NCBI GenBank assembly: GCA_903833215.1
Contig: CAILEM010000120.1
Location: 1 to 44,379 of the forward strand
Length of the DNA: 44,379 nt
Direction: 5' to 3'
Source: an uncultured Armatimonadota bacterium
GTDB lineage: Bacteria; Armatimonadota; Fimbriimonadia; Fimbriimonadales; Fimbriimonadaceae
The position numbers were made by a program, and so were the translations under genes. The notes under the pieces are model-generated. The model was not told the origin of the DNA. It did no database searches and saw only the letters and a program-made list of their open reading frames with translations. Shown in pieces: positions 1 through 7,018 of the stretch. Position 1 is the stretch's first letter. Every line of letters begins with the position of its first letter.

Positions 1-130
1 AGCTAGTGGAGGATGATCCTTGTAGCCTGTCACAAGGAGAAGACGAATTACACAGGCCGCAAGAAGCGACCAGAACAGGAAGAAAACGCAAATTCAATGC
101 GTTAAGAAACCATTCTTTTACAGCTCCTCG

Positions 131-166
131 GACGCTGGAGAGGCCATCGGTAGCGCGGCGCTCCCG
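131..166. repeat. Dispersed hairpin repeat, copy 1
   Basis: This copy reads GAGGCCATCGGTAGCGCGGC followed by GCTCCCGT and aligns without gaps to the copy at 272-310. It also aligns to the copies at 10548-10576 and 10710-10737. The shared core is GAGG, C or G, CATC, G or A, GT, then a variable block, then GCTC and GTG. The small stem around the TCGG loop is imperfect in this copy. Confidence 0.6.
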
Positions 167-271
167 TTTATTCGAAAGTTTTCGATCTCAAACGTGCCTA
201 CGGAATATGGTGTCACGACTCCGTCGCGACGCGCTTTTTGACCGGATTTCCCCCACCAGAGCCCCCGCTCA

Positions 272-310
272 GACGCTGGTGAGGCCATCGGTGGCGCGTT
301 GCTCCCGTGT
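272..310. repeat. Dispersed hairpin repeat, copy 2
   Basis: The core matches copy 1 at most positions over about 35 bases, including the flanking GACGCTGG. GCCA-TCGG-TGGC forms a short hairpin with a TCGG tetraloop. Compared with the copies near 10.55 and 10.71 kb, the loop is TCGG instead of TCAG and the stem bases co-vary (GCCA/TGGC versus GGCA/TGCC). Confidence 0.6.
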
Positions 311-539
311 GAGCGAGGGTTATCGGTCTTGGACGGCCCGCTCTGTCGCCCCCAAAATGGGGTTAGGTTCTTTGGTTCCATAGGAGCCGGATACCACTGA
401 TGACGACGACAAAGTAGCCTTTCAAGACCTACCGCGACTGCGGCTCTCGGCTGTCACCCAAAGGTGTGGCGTTCTTTCTGAGCCCTCAATCGTCCATCTT
501 ATGCAGATGGTCGTTAATCGCGTGGCTGATAGGAATTCC

Positions 540-887
540 GTGCTGAGGCAGTACTTTGTCTTATGCGCGTGTTTCTTTGCCTCGCTTTTGACCACGGGCT
601 GTAAGAATCGGACGAACGATGTCGTGGGGATCTGGGAGTGGGGCAAGTACACCGTCCACTTCGATGCGGATCAGACATGGGGTGCCCTTGACAAAAAGTC
701 TCCTACCGTCGAGAAGCTGGGCGGCAGTTGGAGCGTGTCTGGTAATGACGTGAGCCTTGGCTATGTCGGGGGCGGAAACCCACTCGGAAAAGATGCGGTG
801 TTTACAATCAGCGATGATGGGCAGCAGCTTGTGGCGAGTAAAGGGTCGACCGGAGTCATGGTTAAAAAGAAGCTCTCTGATGACTAA
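540..887 (+). CDS. Small predicted lipoprotein, function unknown
   Basis: The product is a 115-residue protein with a lipoprotein signal: MLRQYF, a hydrophobic stretch, then LLTTGC with Cys at about residue 21. I chose the GTG at 540 because AGGA lies 5 nt before it and it gives a normal-length signal; an in-frame ATG at 501 would add an atypical 13-residue N-terminus. After the Cys the mature part begins with VVGIWEWG and ends with a basic KKK segment. The VGIW...VHFDADQTW...GSWSVSGNDV pattern resembles small lipocalin-like beta-barrels, in which a protein scores how a baseline response differs, but this is only a resemblance. The gene stands 20 nt before the next one and may be co-transcribed with it. 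Confidence 0.65.
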   Translation: MLRQYFVLCACFFASLLTTGCKNRTNDVVGIWEWGKYTVHFDADQTWGALDKKSPTVEKLGGSWSVSGNDVSLGYVGGGNPLGKDAVFTISDDGQQLVASKGSTGVMVKKKLSDD

Positions 888-907
888 GTCCGGGTAATTT
901 CCCGCTG

Positions 908-1441
908 ATGGAGCGCCAACGGCATCCGTACTTCGAGGTTTTCAAGATCACCTTCTGGTGCATCCTCCTTGCATGCGTTTACGGCATCCTGCACGATCAG
1001 GTTACAGCCAGGATCTGCCTGCCTTACTTCACGGAATTCCATCCAAAGTTGGGACTGCCGGATGACCCGACAATTGTGGCTTTCTGCTGGGGAATCATCG
1101 CGACATGGTGGGTTGGAGCCATGCTTGGCGTTGTCTTAGGCATGGTCTGTGCTTCGGGAACCGGACCTCGGTTAGGCATTCGCGAACTGAATCGGCCCTT
1201 GGGTTTGCTCTTCAGCGCAATGGCCATGGCTGCTCTGGGCGCCGGTTTGTTGGGCTTCGTAAGTGGCGTATACGTCGGCAAGCTGATATATCCCCCGATT
1301 GCAGACCTCACTCCTGAAATGCAATCGAGGTTCTCTGCCGATCTCTTCGCCCACAACGCCAGCTATATCGTTGGGTTCCTTGGTGGGGCTGCCCTTATTT
1401 GTTGGGCTTATCTGAAAAGAAGGCAACTCCGAGAGGAGTGA
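908..1441 (+). CDS. Four-helix integral membrane protein, unknown
   Basis: This is a 177-residue protein with four hydrophobic segments, at about residues 10-30, 55-80, 95-125 and 150-168. It starts with a basic MERQRHPYFEVFK and ends with a basic cytoplasmic tail (KRRQLREE). The second and third segments are rich in Gly and Ala (VGAMLGVVLG, AALGAGLLGFVSG), which suggests tight helix packing. I recognise no family. It starts 20 nt after the small lipoprotein on the same strand, so the two may form a short operon. Confidence 0.7.
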   Translation: MERQRHPYFEVFKITFWCILLACVYGILHDQVTARICLPYFTEFHPKLGLPDDPTIVAFCWGIIATWWVGAMLGVVLGMVCASGTGPRLGIRELNRPLGLLFSAMAMAALGAGLLGFVSGVYVGKLIYPPIADLTPEMQSRFSADLFAHNASYIVGFLGGAALICWAYLKRRQLREE

Positions 1442-1504
1442 AATGGAATTCAAAATACGATTTCACGAGAACGATTTCCCGCCATAGATACACATATAAG
1501 TTGT

Positions 1505-2437
1505 ATGGTTGGATTCGCGATCTATTTATCATTGTCCATGGGCGGTAGTCCTGCTCTACAGGAAATTGATGGTGAAGACGCGGTGCAAATTGTTCAAAAG
1601 TTTGCGCGTGAGGTTGGTATTCGAGGCAAGCTTGATCTCTCAAGTTTGAGCAAGATTGACGGCGAGCGATGGAGATTTGGATCTGGTAAGTACTTCGCGA
1701 TTGGGTTTAGCATTTCCGATCACCGGAGCCTGAACTCCTATGTCGCCCCCACTGGAGAGATTCAGTTGTTCCAAGTCGTGTCGCCTCCACCCACTCAAGT
1801 CAACTCTGGTGTATCTCGCTCGGTTCGTGGGAGCCGAAACGCTCAACCCTCTGCGGCAACCTGGATTCGGGCTAACGTCAACCTGAAGGATTCAAGGATT
1901 ATTCCGATGGCGAAGCGCTTTTTGATGGCAGCCCATCCAACAGGAGCCTATGAATTTCGCCCGCTACCGACTGGGCAATCGGGGTCGGACGTGATGTGCT
2001 ATTTCGACGTAACTGTGAACGGGCACAAGTTCTTTAATCTGAATCCAACGTATGGCTATCGAGTAGATCTCAATGTGGATCGAGGCGAGTTGACGTATTT
2101 TTCGCGCCCTTCCGTTACTCCCAGCGTCGTGGCAAGCGAACCGAAGATCAGTTCGGCAAAAGCAGCTTCGATGCTTCGGCACTGGGCCAAGACCCACTAC
2201 ATTCATGGAATGGGGGTTGCCTCGATGTATGGTCCTCAGGGCAATTGGCGTCCATCGGAAGTTGTCGAGCTTGGATACTTTAAGTTCGAGAAGGAACGAA
2301 AGGCGAGGCTTGTTTACCAAGCCCATGTTTGGACTCATTTCATGAACAATCCAAGCACAGAGGCAGGGATTATCCGGATGTATGTTGATGCCGTTACCGG
2401 CGAACTCATTGCGCCAGATGATCCAGGGATGGGATAG
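1505..2437 (+). CDS. Secreted protein of a tandem paralogous pair (1)
   Basis: The product is 310 residues with a short hydrophobic N-terminus (VGFAIYLSLSM) that could be a signal or anchor. The body has two blocks ending in phrases such as YVAPTGEIQLF and MYVDAVTGELIAPDD, which resemble the last strand and turn of PepSY-type domains. The next gene is a paralogue: both contain a YGYR segment about two thirds through and a C-terminal D-A-[VI]-T-G motif. A TATAAG box at 1495-1500 stands 4 nt before the ATG, and no Shine-Dalgarno sequence is visible, so the mRNA may be leaderless. The function is unknown. Confidence 0.65.
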   Translation: MVGFAIYLSLSMGGSPALQEIDGEDAVQIVQKFAREVGIRGKLDLSSLSKIDGERWRFGSGKYFAIGFSISDHRSLNSYVAPTGEIQLFQVVSPPPTQVNSGVSRSVRGSRNAQPSAATWIRANVNLKDSRIIPMAKRFLMAAHPTGAYEFRPLPTGQSGSDVMCYFDVTVNGHKFFNLNPTYGYRVDLNVDRGELTYFSRPSVTPSVVASEPKISSAKAASMLRHWAKTHYIHGMGVASMYGPQGNWRPSEVVELGYFKFEKERKARLVYQAHVWTHFMNNPSTEAGIIRMYVDAVTGELIAPDDPGMG

Positions 2438-2445
2438 GGGCACTT

Positions 2446-3276
2446 ATGATTCTTCTTCCGTATTTGCTTCCCATATCCGTGTTGACCGCGCGGACAGATG
2501 GCACCAGTAAGGTCGAAACACTTAAGTCGATCTTGAGGGGATTTGGCGTGCCTGGCCCCTTTCGGTTGCAGGAACTTAATATCGGCCAATTTAACGATAG
2601 ATTTGGTGGCCAAGCCTCCGTTTCCGATCGGCACAAATTAATCTACACGGCCTATTTCCAACCTAATTCAGATCGGATCTCGTTCCTCTATCGGGGAAAT
2701 GAGAGCACCGGCTACCTTGGGTTCCAGGCGAAACCATTGGCAGATAAGCGAATCGAGCAAGTCGTTCGAGGCTGGGCTGCTCGCATCTACGGGAACGAAC
2801 ATGTGCGCCTAAATGCGATTTTGGTGGACCAGAACAAGCTTGCTCAAGCTGACTTCAGCATTCTCCGCAACGGGTATCCGTTTGTATCGACCTCCCAGAG
2901 GTATGGTTATCGGATCACATTTCATGTTCCTGACATGAGCTTTCTGGCTTTGAACGTGACAGAAAATCCGCCACCGGTCGATTCCCGGCCACCGGCAGTG
3001 TCCCAAGGAGACGCCGTCAAAAGTTTTCAGCATATCTTTGAAACAGTGATTGCACCAGGGGAATACACCCGGCATAGTTGGCTCACAACGTACAAGCTGA
3101 TCGACCATCCAACACTTGGTTACTATCTTGAAGACGGGCAAAAGGTAGCTCACCTCGTTTGGCGTATTCCGTTCATGCAGTCAAGAGACGTTGGCTATGC
3201 CATCCAAGGTGGTAGCAACGCAATGCTGATTGATGCGATTACAGGGAGACAAGTCCGGACGAAAGGGATGCCGTAA
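2446..3276 (+). CDS. Secreted protein of a tandem paralogous pair (2)
   Basis: This 276-residue protein has a short hydrophobic leader (MILLPYLLPISVLTA). It aligns by eye with the preceding protein: a shared RYGYRI segment, an H-W-L-T central block and a C-terminal LIDAITGRQV that resembles a PepSY-type final strand. The start has AGGGG 5 nt upstream and lies 8 nt after the previous stop, so it is probably translated from the same mRNA. The two genes look like a tandem duplication that has diverged strongly. The function is unknown; PepSY-type domains are often linked to peptidase inhibition or envelope processes, but that is inference. Confidence 0.65.
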   Translation: MILLPYLLPISVLTARTDGTSKVETLKSILRGFGVPGPFRLQELNIGQFNDRFGGQASVSDRHKLIYTAYFQPNSDRISFLYRGNESTGYLGFQAKPLADKRIEQVVRGWAARIYGNEHVRLNAILVDQNKLAQADFSILRNGYPFVSTSQRYGYRITFHVPDMSFLALNVTENPPPVDSRPPAVSQGDAVKSFQHIFETVIAPGEYTRHSWLTTYKLIDHPTLGYYLEDGQKVAHLVWRIPFMQSRDVGYAIQGGSNAMLIDAITGRQVRTKGMP

Positions 3277-3319
3277 ATAGCGATGGCTGCGAGGAAATCA
3301 CCTCGCAGCCATCGCTATT
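3276..3319. terminator. Bidirectional terminator hairpin
   Basis: This is a perfect 19-bp inverted repeat, arms 3276-3294 and 3301-3319, with a 6-nt loop AAATCA. It lies between the stop of the secreted-protein pair on the plus strand and the end of the LTxxQ protein on the minus strand, so it can serve both. There is no long T-run. Confidence 0.8.
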
Positions 3320-3334
3320 GATCGATCGAGCGTT

Positions 3335-4510
3335 TTAGATGTCGTCGCCTTGACGATCCTCGCCGCCGCCAGGGCCGCCGCGTCCCGGACCGCCTCGTCC
3401 TGGGCCGCCTTGTCCACCTGGGCCACCGCGCTGCGGTCGCTTCTCTTCAACGAAGACCTTTGTGCCTGCCATTTTCTTGAGGGCATCTTTCTGGTCGCTC
3501 GTCAAGATTGCATCGATCGCCTTGTTTAGCTCCTTTTTGGCTTTCTCCATCTGAGGTCCGCCTGGGCCACCGGGGCCGCCCGGTCCACCTGGGCCGCCAA
3601 AGTCCCCTCTACCGCCTTGCCCGCCGGGGCCGCCTGGAGGAGGGCCGTCAAATCCGCCTTGATCGCCGCCGCGTCCACCACCTGGAGGACCTCCTGGAGG
3701 GCCATCAAATCCGCCAGGTCCGCCTTCACCGCCGGGACCACCAGGTCCGCCGCCGGGAGGAGGCCCCATCTTCAGCCGTTGAGACTTCGCGATCTTTTCG
3801 AGCTGAGCTTTCTGATCGCTTGTGATTCCGATTTCGCTCTGAATCTGCTTATCAAGAACGGCGCTGGAACCAGCAAGCTGAATCTTGATCTCCTTGAGTC
3901 GCTTGTTCTGCGAAGCGCTGAGGACCTTGGCGATTGCATGATCGATTTCGGCTTGTGCCTTATCCATCTTGGCCATCATTTCCGGTCCACCGAAGCCACC
4001 GCGACCACCAGGTCCACCCTGTCCGCCAGGTCCACCGGGAGGAGGACCGTCAAATCCGCCCTGATCTCCACCGCGTCCGCCACCTGGAGGGCCACCGAAT
4101 CCACCCTGTCCGCCGCCCGGAGGACCTCCGGGAGGGCCATCAAAACCGCCAGGGCCGCCTTCGCCACCAGGTCCGCCTGGAGGTGGTCCCATCTTCTCAC
4201 GGGCTCGGTCGACGATGTCGCGAATCTGCTCGCGCTGATCCTGGGTCAGGCCCAAGTCTTTGCTAACGTCTGGTCGGTTAACCAACTGCATCGAGTGAGG
4301 TAATCCCATTCTTGGGCCACCCATCATCGGTCCGCCCATGCCGGGTCCGCCAGGGCCGCGCTGCTGGCCGCCGCCTTGAGGTGGAGCAGGAGGAGCATCC
4401 TGTGCTCTTGCAACCTGTGCAGACAAGGCAAACATCGTGGCGATCCCGGCAACGGCTGCACCGGTTGCGAACGCCTTTCTGAAAGCTACTGTCCAATTGT
4501 GTGTTTTCAT
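3335..4510 (-). CDS. Gly/Pro-rich LTxxQ-motif (CpxP/Spy-like) secreted protein
   Basis: This is a 391-residue protein with a signal peptide (basic KTHNWTVAFRK, hydrophobic core, AQVARAQ cleavage area near residue 36). It alternates helical blocks with Gly/Pro-rich tracts (about residues 109-172, 250-325 and 365-390, built from GGPGG, PPPGG and GGFDGPP units). The helical blocks carry LTxxQ-like motifs: LTQDQ at 88-92, ITSDQ in the middle and LTSDQ near the end, the signature of CpxP/Spy/CnrX-type periplasmic proteins. GGAGAT stands just before the start. It is transcribed divergently from a response regulator/kinase pair, as cpxP is from cpxRA in Enterobacteria, and putative regulator boxes lie in the shared promoter. 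Chaperone or stress-sensing function is inferred; the Gly/Pro tracts are unusual for this family. Confidence 0.8.
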   Translation of the reverse strand: MKTHNWTVAFRKAFATGAAVAGIATMFALSAQVARAQDAPPAPPQGGGQQRGPGGPGMGGPMMGGPRMGLPHSMQLVNRPDVSKDLGLTQDQREQIRDIVDRAREKMGPPPGGPGGEGGPGGFDGPPGGPPGGGQGGFGGPPGGGRGGDQGGFDGPPPGGPGGQGGPGGRGGFGGPEMMAKMDKAQAEIDHAIAKVLSASQNKRLKEIKIQLAGSSAVLDKQIQSEIGITSDQKAQLEKIAKSQRLKMGPPPGGGPGGPGGEGGPGGFDGPPGGPPGGGRGGDQGGFDGPPPGGPGGQGGRGDFGGPGGPGGPGGPGGPQMEKAKKELNKAIDAILTSDQKDALKKMAGTKVFVEEKRPQRGGPGGQGGPGRGGPGRGGPGGGEDRQGDDI

Positions 4511-4576
4511 CTTGATCTCCTTCGATTATCTGCAAAGTGTCTGCTTTGCTTCAACGAGGAGAAGTTTCCATCCGCG

Positions 4577-4649
4577 ACATGAAGACAAAATGAAGGCTGA
4601 AAAATCTCGAAAAATTCTAAAAATGCCATTCTTCATGTGCCCTTCATGT
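4577..4649. promoter_or_regulatory. Two inverted 7-4-7 response-regulator boxes
   Basis: On the plus strand TTCATGT at 4632-4638 is repeated exactly at 4643-4649 with 4 nt between. On the minus strand the same box appears as TTCATTT-N4-TTCATGT (plus-strand 4577-4594). Direct 7-bp repeats with 11-bp periodicity are the usual site for OmpR/PhoB-type dimers. The two sites face opposite directions, one toward each divergent gene. Binding by the regulator encoded next door, controlling itself and the LTxxQ gene, is inference. Confidence 0.7.
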
Positions 4650-4695
4650 CTTGCGTTCAGGCTCTGAAACGTAGCCTCTCGCGCAGGTATCGCTT

Positions 4696-5364
4696 ATGAA
4701 AATCCTACTCGTCGAAGATGAACGTCCCTTAGCCGTAGCCGTCACCAGATTGCTGACTGACGTCGGTTGGCATGTCACCTGGGAAGGCGATGGAGCCCGT
4801 GGTTGTCAGGCCGCACTTAACGAAGAGTTTGATCTCGTCATCCTTGATGTCATGCTCCCCAGCAAGAATGGTTGGGATATTCTCTCCGACCTCCGTGGAG
4901 CACGAAGGATCATGCCGATTTTGATGCTCACCGCCCTCGAAGAGACGGAGGACAAGGTGAAAGGGCTTGAACTTGGGGCGGATGACTACTTGCCAAAGCC
5001 ATTCGAGGTCACAGAGCTTGTCGCCCGTGTCAAAGCGCTTCTTCGGCGCGACAAACTCAATAAGGGCTTGATTATTCGGATTGCCGATTTGGAAATCGAC
5101 CGAAAGAACCGAAGCGTTACGAGGGCAAACAAGCACATCTCGTTGACACGGCGCGAATACGACCTACTTGAAGCGTTGGCGTCAAATGAAGGAAGAGTGT
5201 TGAGCCGCGAAACGATTCAGGAGCGGGTTTGGACAGATGAAGAGAGCTTCTCTAATACGGTTGATGTTTTCATTGGTACCCTCCGAAAGAAGCTTGATAC
5301 ACCTTTTGAGAAGAAGTTGATCCACACTGTTCACGGTTTCGGCTATGTTCTGAAGTCCGAATAG
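4696..5364 (+). CDS. OmpR/PhoB-family response regulator
   Basis: The 222-residue protein has a receiver domain (about 1-118) and a winged-helix DNA-binding domain (about 128-222). Receiver residues are all present: acidic pair E7/D8, phospho-acceptor D51, T79 and K101. The C-terminal part has the transactivation-loop pattern LTRREYDLLEAL and ends with HTVHGFGYVLK, typical of OmpR-class regulators. It is followed after 9 nt by its kinase gene. The 185-nt divergent promoter to the LTxxQ protein contains two sets of direct repeats that are good candidates for its own binding sites. Confidence 0.95.
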   Translation: MKILLVEDERPLAVAVTRLLTDVGWHVTWEGDGARGCQAALNEEFDLVILDVMLPSKNGWDILSDLRGARRIMPILMLTALEETEDKVKGLELGADDYLPKPFEVTELVARVKALLRRDKLNKGLIIRIADLEIDRKNRSVTRANKHISLTRREYDLLEALASNEGRVLSRETIQERVWTDEESFSNTVDVFIGTLRKKLDTPFEKKLIHTVHGFGYVLKSE

Positions 5365-5373
5365 GCCCGAAAA

Positions 5374-7011
5374 ATGACCCTCTACCCAACCAGCATTCGA
5401 GGAAAGCTCACCCTCACCGCAGTGTCGGTGATGGGTGTGCTGTTTATCTTGCTGGGTGGAGTCGTTCAAGTCGCTGGCCGTGCTCAGATCATGTCGAACG
5501 TGGATGTTGAGCTATCCAAGCGCGTCGACGATGTGATCCTCGCCCAGAAGAAGGCGGCGAAGTTCATGCGCCCACCTCCAGGAGAAGGTCGAGGTGATCG
5601 CGGTCCGGATGGTCAGGGGCCAGGCCCAGACTTTGGCCCTGGTGGCGGGCCTGATGGGCGGCCACCCCAAGATGGGGGAGGCGGGCAAGGCCCGAATGGA
5701 GCTGGCCAAGGGGACAATCAGCGAGGCGACCCGAATCGCCCCAACAATGGCAACCGTCCGCCTGGTCCACGCATCAATGCTTTTCGCCAGGCATTGAAAG
5801 AGATTGGAAACCACCTCCTTGCCATCGGGCCCCGCTTTATCGCGGTCGATCCGGGGCCACCGTTTGCGCCTCCTGACATGATGGAGGCATACGATAAAAC
5901 CGTCATACCGAAGGCGATTGCCCAAGGGATCGCCTTCTCTGATGTGGTAATCGATGGTCAGAAAGTGCGGATTATCACCAAGCTTGCGAAGGAGAGTGGC
6001 GGGCACCGTTGGTTGGCTCAGGTTCCTTATCCACTTGGCGATGTGGACCAGTCACTGAAAACGCTTAACCAGACGCTCCTGTTGCTGCTCCCGTTTGGGC
6101 TTTTGCTGACTGCCGTTGCGAGCTTGTTTTTGATCAAGCGCGTTATGCAACCGATTCGCCAGATCTCGACGACGGCAGATTCGATTAGTGCCGAAGACCT
6201 TTCCGGGCGGCTCGAAGTTTCGGGTTCTGATGAATTCGCCCAATTGGGAGGGACCATCAACGGAATGCTGGCGCGTCTTGAGAATGCCTTTGAAATCCAA
6301 AGGCAGACCTTGCAGAGATTGGAAGTGGTTTTGAAGCAGCAGCGGCGGTTTACGGCCGATGCTTCACACGAACTAAAAACTCCGCTCGCGGTGATTAAGG
6401 CAAACACCGGACTGCTCAAGACCGATAAGGCCTTGTCTGAAGATACAAGGGGGCTCGTTGATGCCGTGGATTCGGCGGCAACCCGAATGAATCGACTCGT
6501 GCAGGGGTTGATGTTGCTTGCACGAACGGAATCGAGTGAAGTCAGTAAGACCCAAGAGCCTTTCGACCTGAAAATTGCCGTGCAGAATGCCATCGACCAA
6601 GTCCATCAGTCGCCTCTGAAGTCAGTGAACTACGTGGATGAAGACCCTGACGTTTATGTGCGTGGGGTTGAGCGAGATGTCGAGCGGGTGTTTGTGAACC
6701 TAGTCGACAACGCTTGCCGTCACACACCTGAAGACGGAAATATCAATGTCAAAGTGGAGCACCTTGGAACAGACGCGGTTGTCACCGTGGCGGACAATGG
6801 CGAAGGTGTGTCTGCCGAGCATCTGCCCCACCTGTTCGATCGGTTCTACCGGGCCGACTCGGCAAGGTCGAGCGACACGGGTGGAACCGGGCTCGGGTTG
6901 GCCATCTGCAAAGGAATCGTCGAATCCACAGGTGGGTCCATTTCGGTCACCAGCGAACTCGGCAAAGGCACCCAAGTGACGGTTCGATTCCCTCTGGCCA
7001 ACCTGAGCTAA
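5374..7011 (+). CDS. Sensor histidine kinase with Gly/Pro-rich sensor domain
   Basis: The 545-residue kinase has transmembrane segments at about 13-35 and 233-254, a HAMP domain (about 255-310), a dimerisation domain with phospho-acceptor H332 in ASHELKTPL, and a catalytic domain with the N-box NLVDNACRHT, DNGEGV and GTGLGLAI boxes. The extracytoplasmic domain contains a low-complexity tract at residues 67-132 made of Gly, Pro, Asp, Asn, Gln and Arg, followed by a folded-looking part (135-225). This resembles the Gly/Pro tracts of the divergent LTxxQ protein. It forms a two-gene operon with the response regulator. It ends 7 nt from the convergent ABC permease gene, with no evident terminator. 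Confidence 0.95.
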   Translation: MTLYPTSIRGKLTLTAVSVMGVLFILLGGVVQVAGRAQIMSNVDVELSKRVDDVILAQKKAAKFMRPPPGEGRGDRGPDGQGPGPDFGPGGGPDGRPPQDGGGGQGPNGAGQGDNQRGDPNRPNNGNRPPGPRINAFRQALKEIGNHLLAIGPRFIAVDPGPPFAPPDMMEAYDKTVIPKAIAQGIAFSDVVIDGQKVRIITKLAKESGGHRWLAQVPYPLGDVDQSLKTLNQTLLLLLPFGLLLTAVASLFLIKRVMQPIRQISTTADSISAEDLSGRLEVSGSDEFAQLGGTINGMLARLENAFEIQRQTLQRLEVVLKQQRRFTADASHELKTPLAVIKANTGLLKTDKALSEDTRGLVDAVDSAATRMNRLVQGLMLLARTESSEVSKTQEPFDLKIAVQNAIDQVHQSPLKSVNYVDEDPDVYVRGVERDVERVFVNLVDNACRHTPEDGNINVKVEHLGTDAVVTVADNGEGVSAEHLPHLFDRFYRADSARSSDTGGTGLGLAICKGIVESTGGSISVTSELGKGTQVTVRFPLANLS

Positions 7012-7018
7012 TTCTATT

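Larger units (their letters stand above)
1..539. other. Non-coding region with two repeat copies
   Basis: No convincing gene is visible in the first 539 bases. Open frames on both strands between 6 and 383 are low-complexity translations of the repeat copies at 131-166 and 272-310. The region also has a short CCCC..GGGG hairpin near 350-366. It probably belongs to an intergenic region that extends to the left of the window. Confidence 0.5.

Noticed and set aside
13-105. A 31-codon plus-strand frame containing ILVACHKEKTNYTGRKKRPE
   Set aside because: It follows an in-frame stop and is too short to support; a gene remnant is possible but not shown.
6-383. Open frames of 125 and 87 codons on opposite strands
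   Set aside because: They translate the hairpin repeat copies at 131 and 272, lack ribosome-binding sites and show no protein-like composition.
3508-4303. Several long plus-strand frames opposite the LTxxQ gene
   Set aside because: They are shadows of the Gly/Pro-rich codons (GGX/CCX) of the minus-strand gene.
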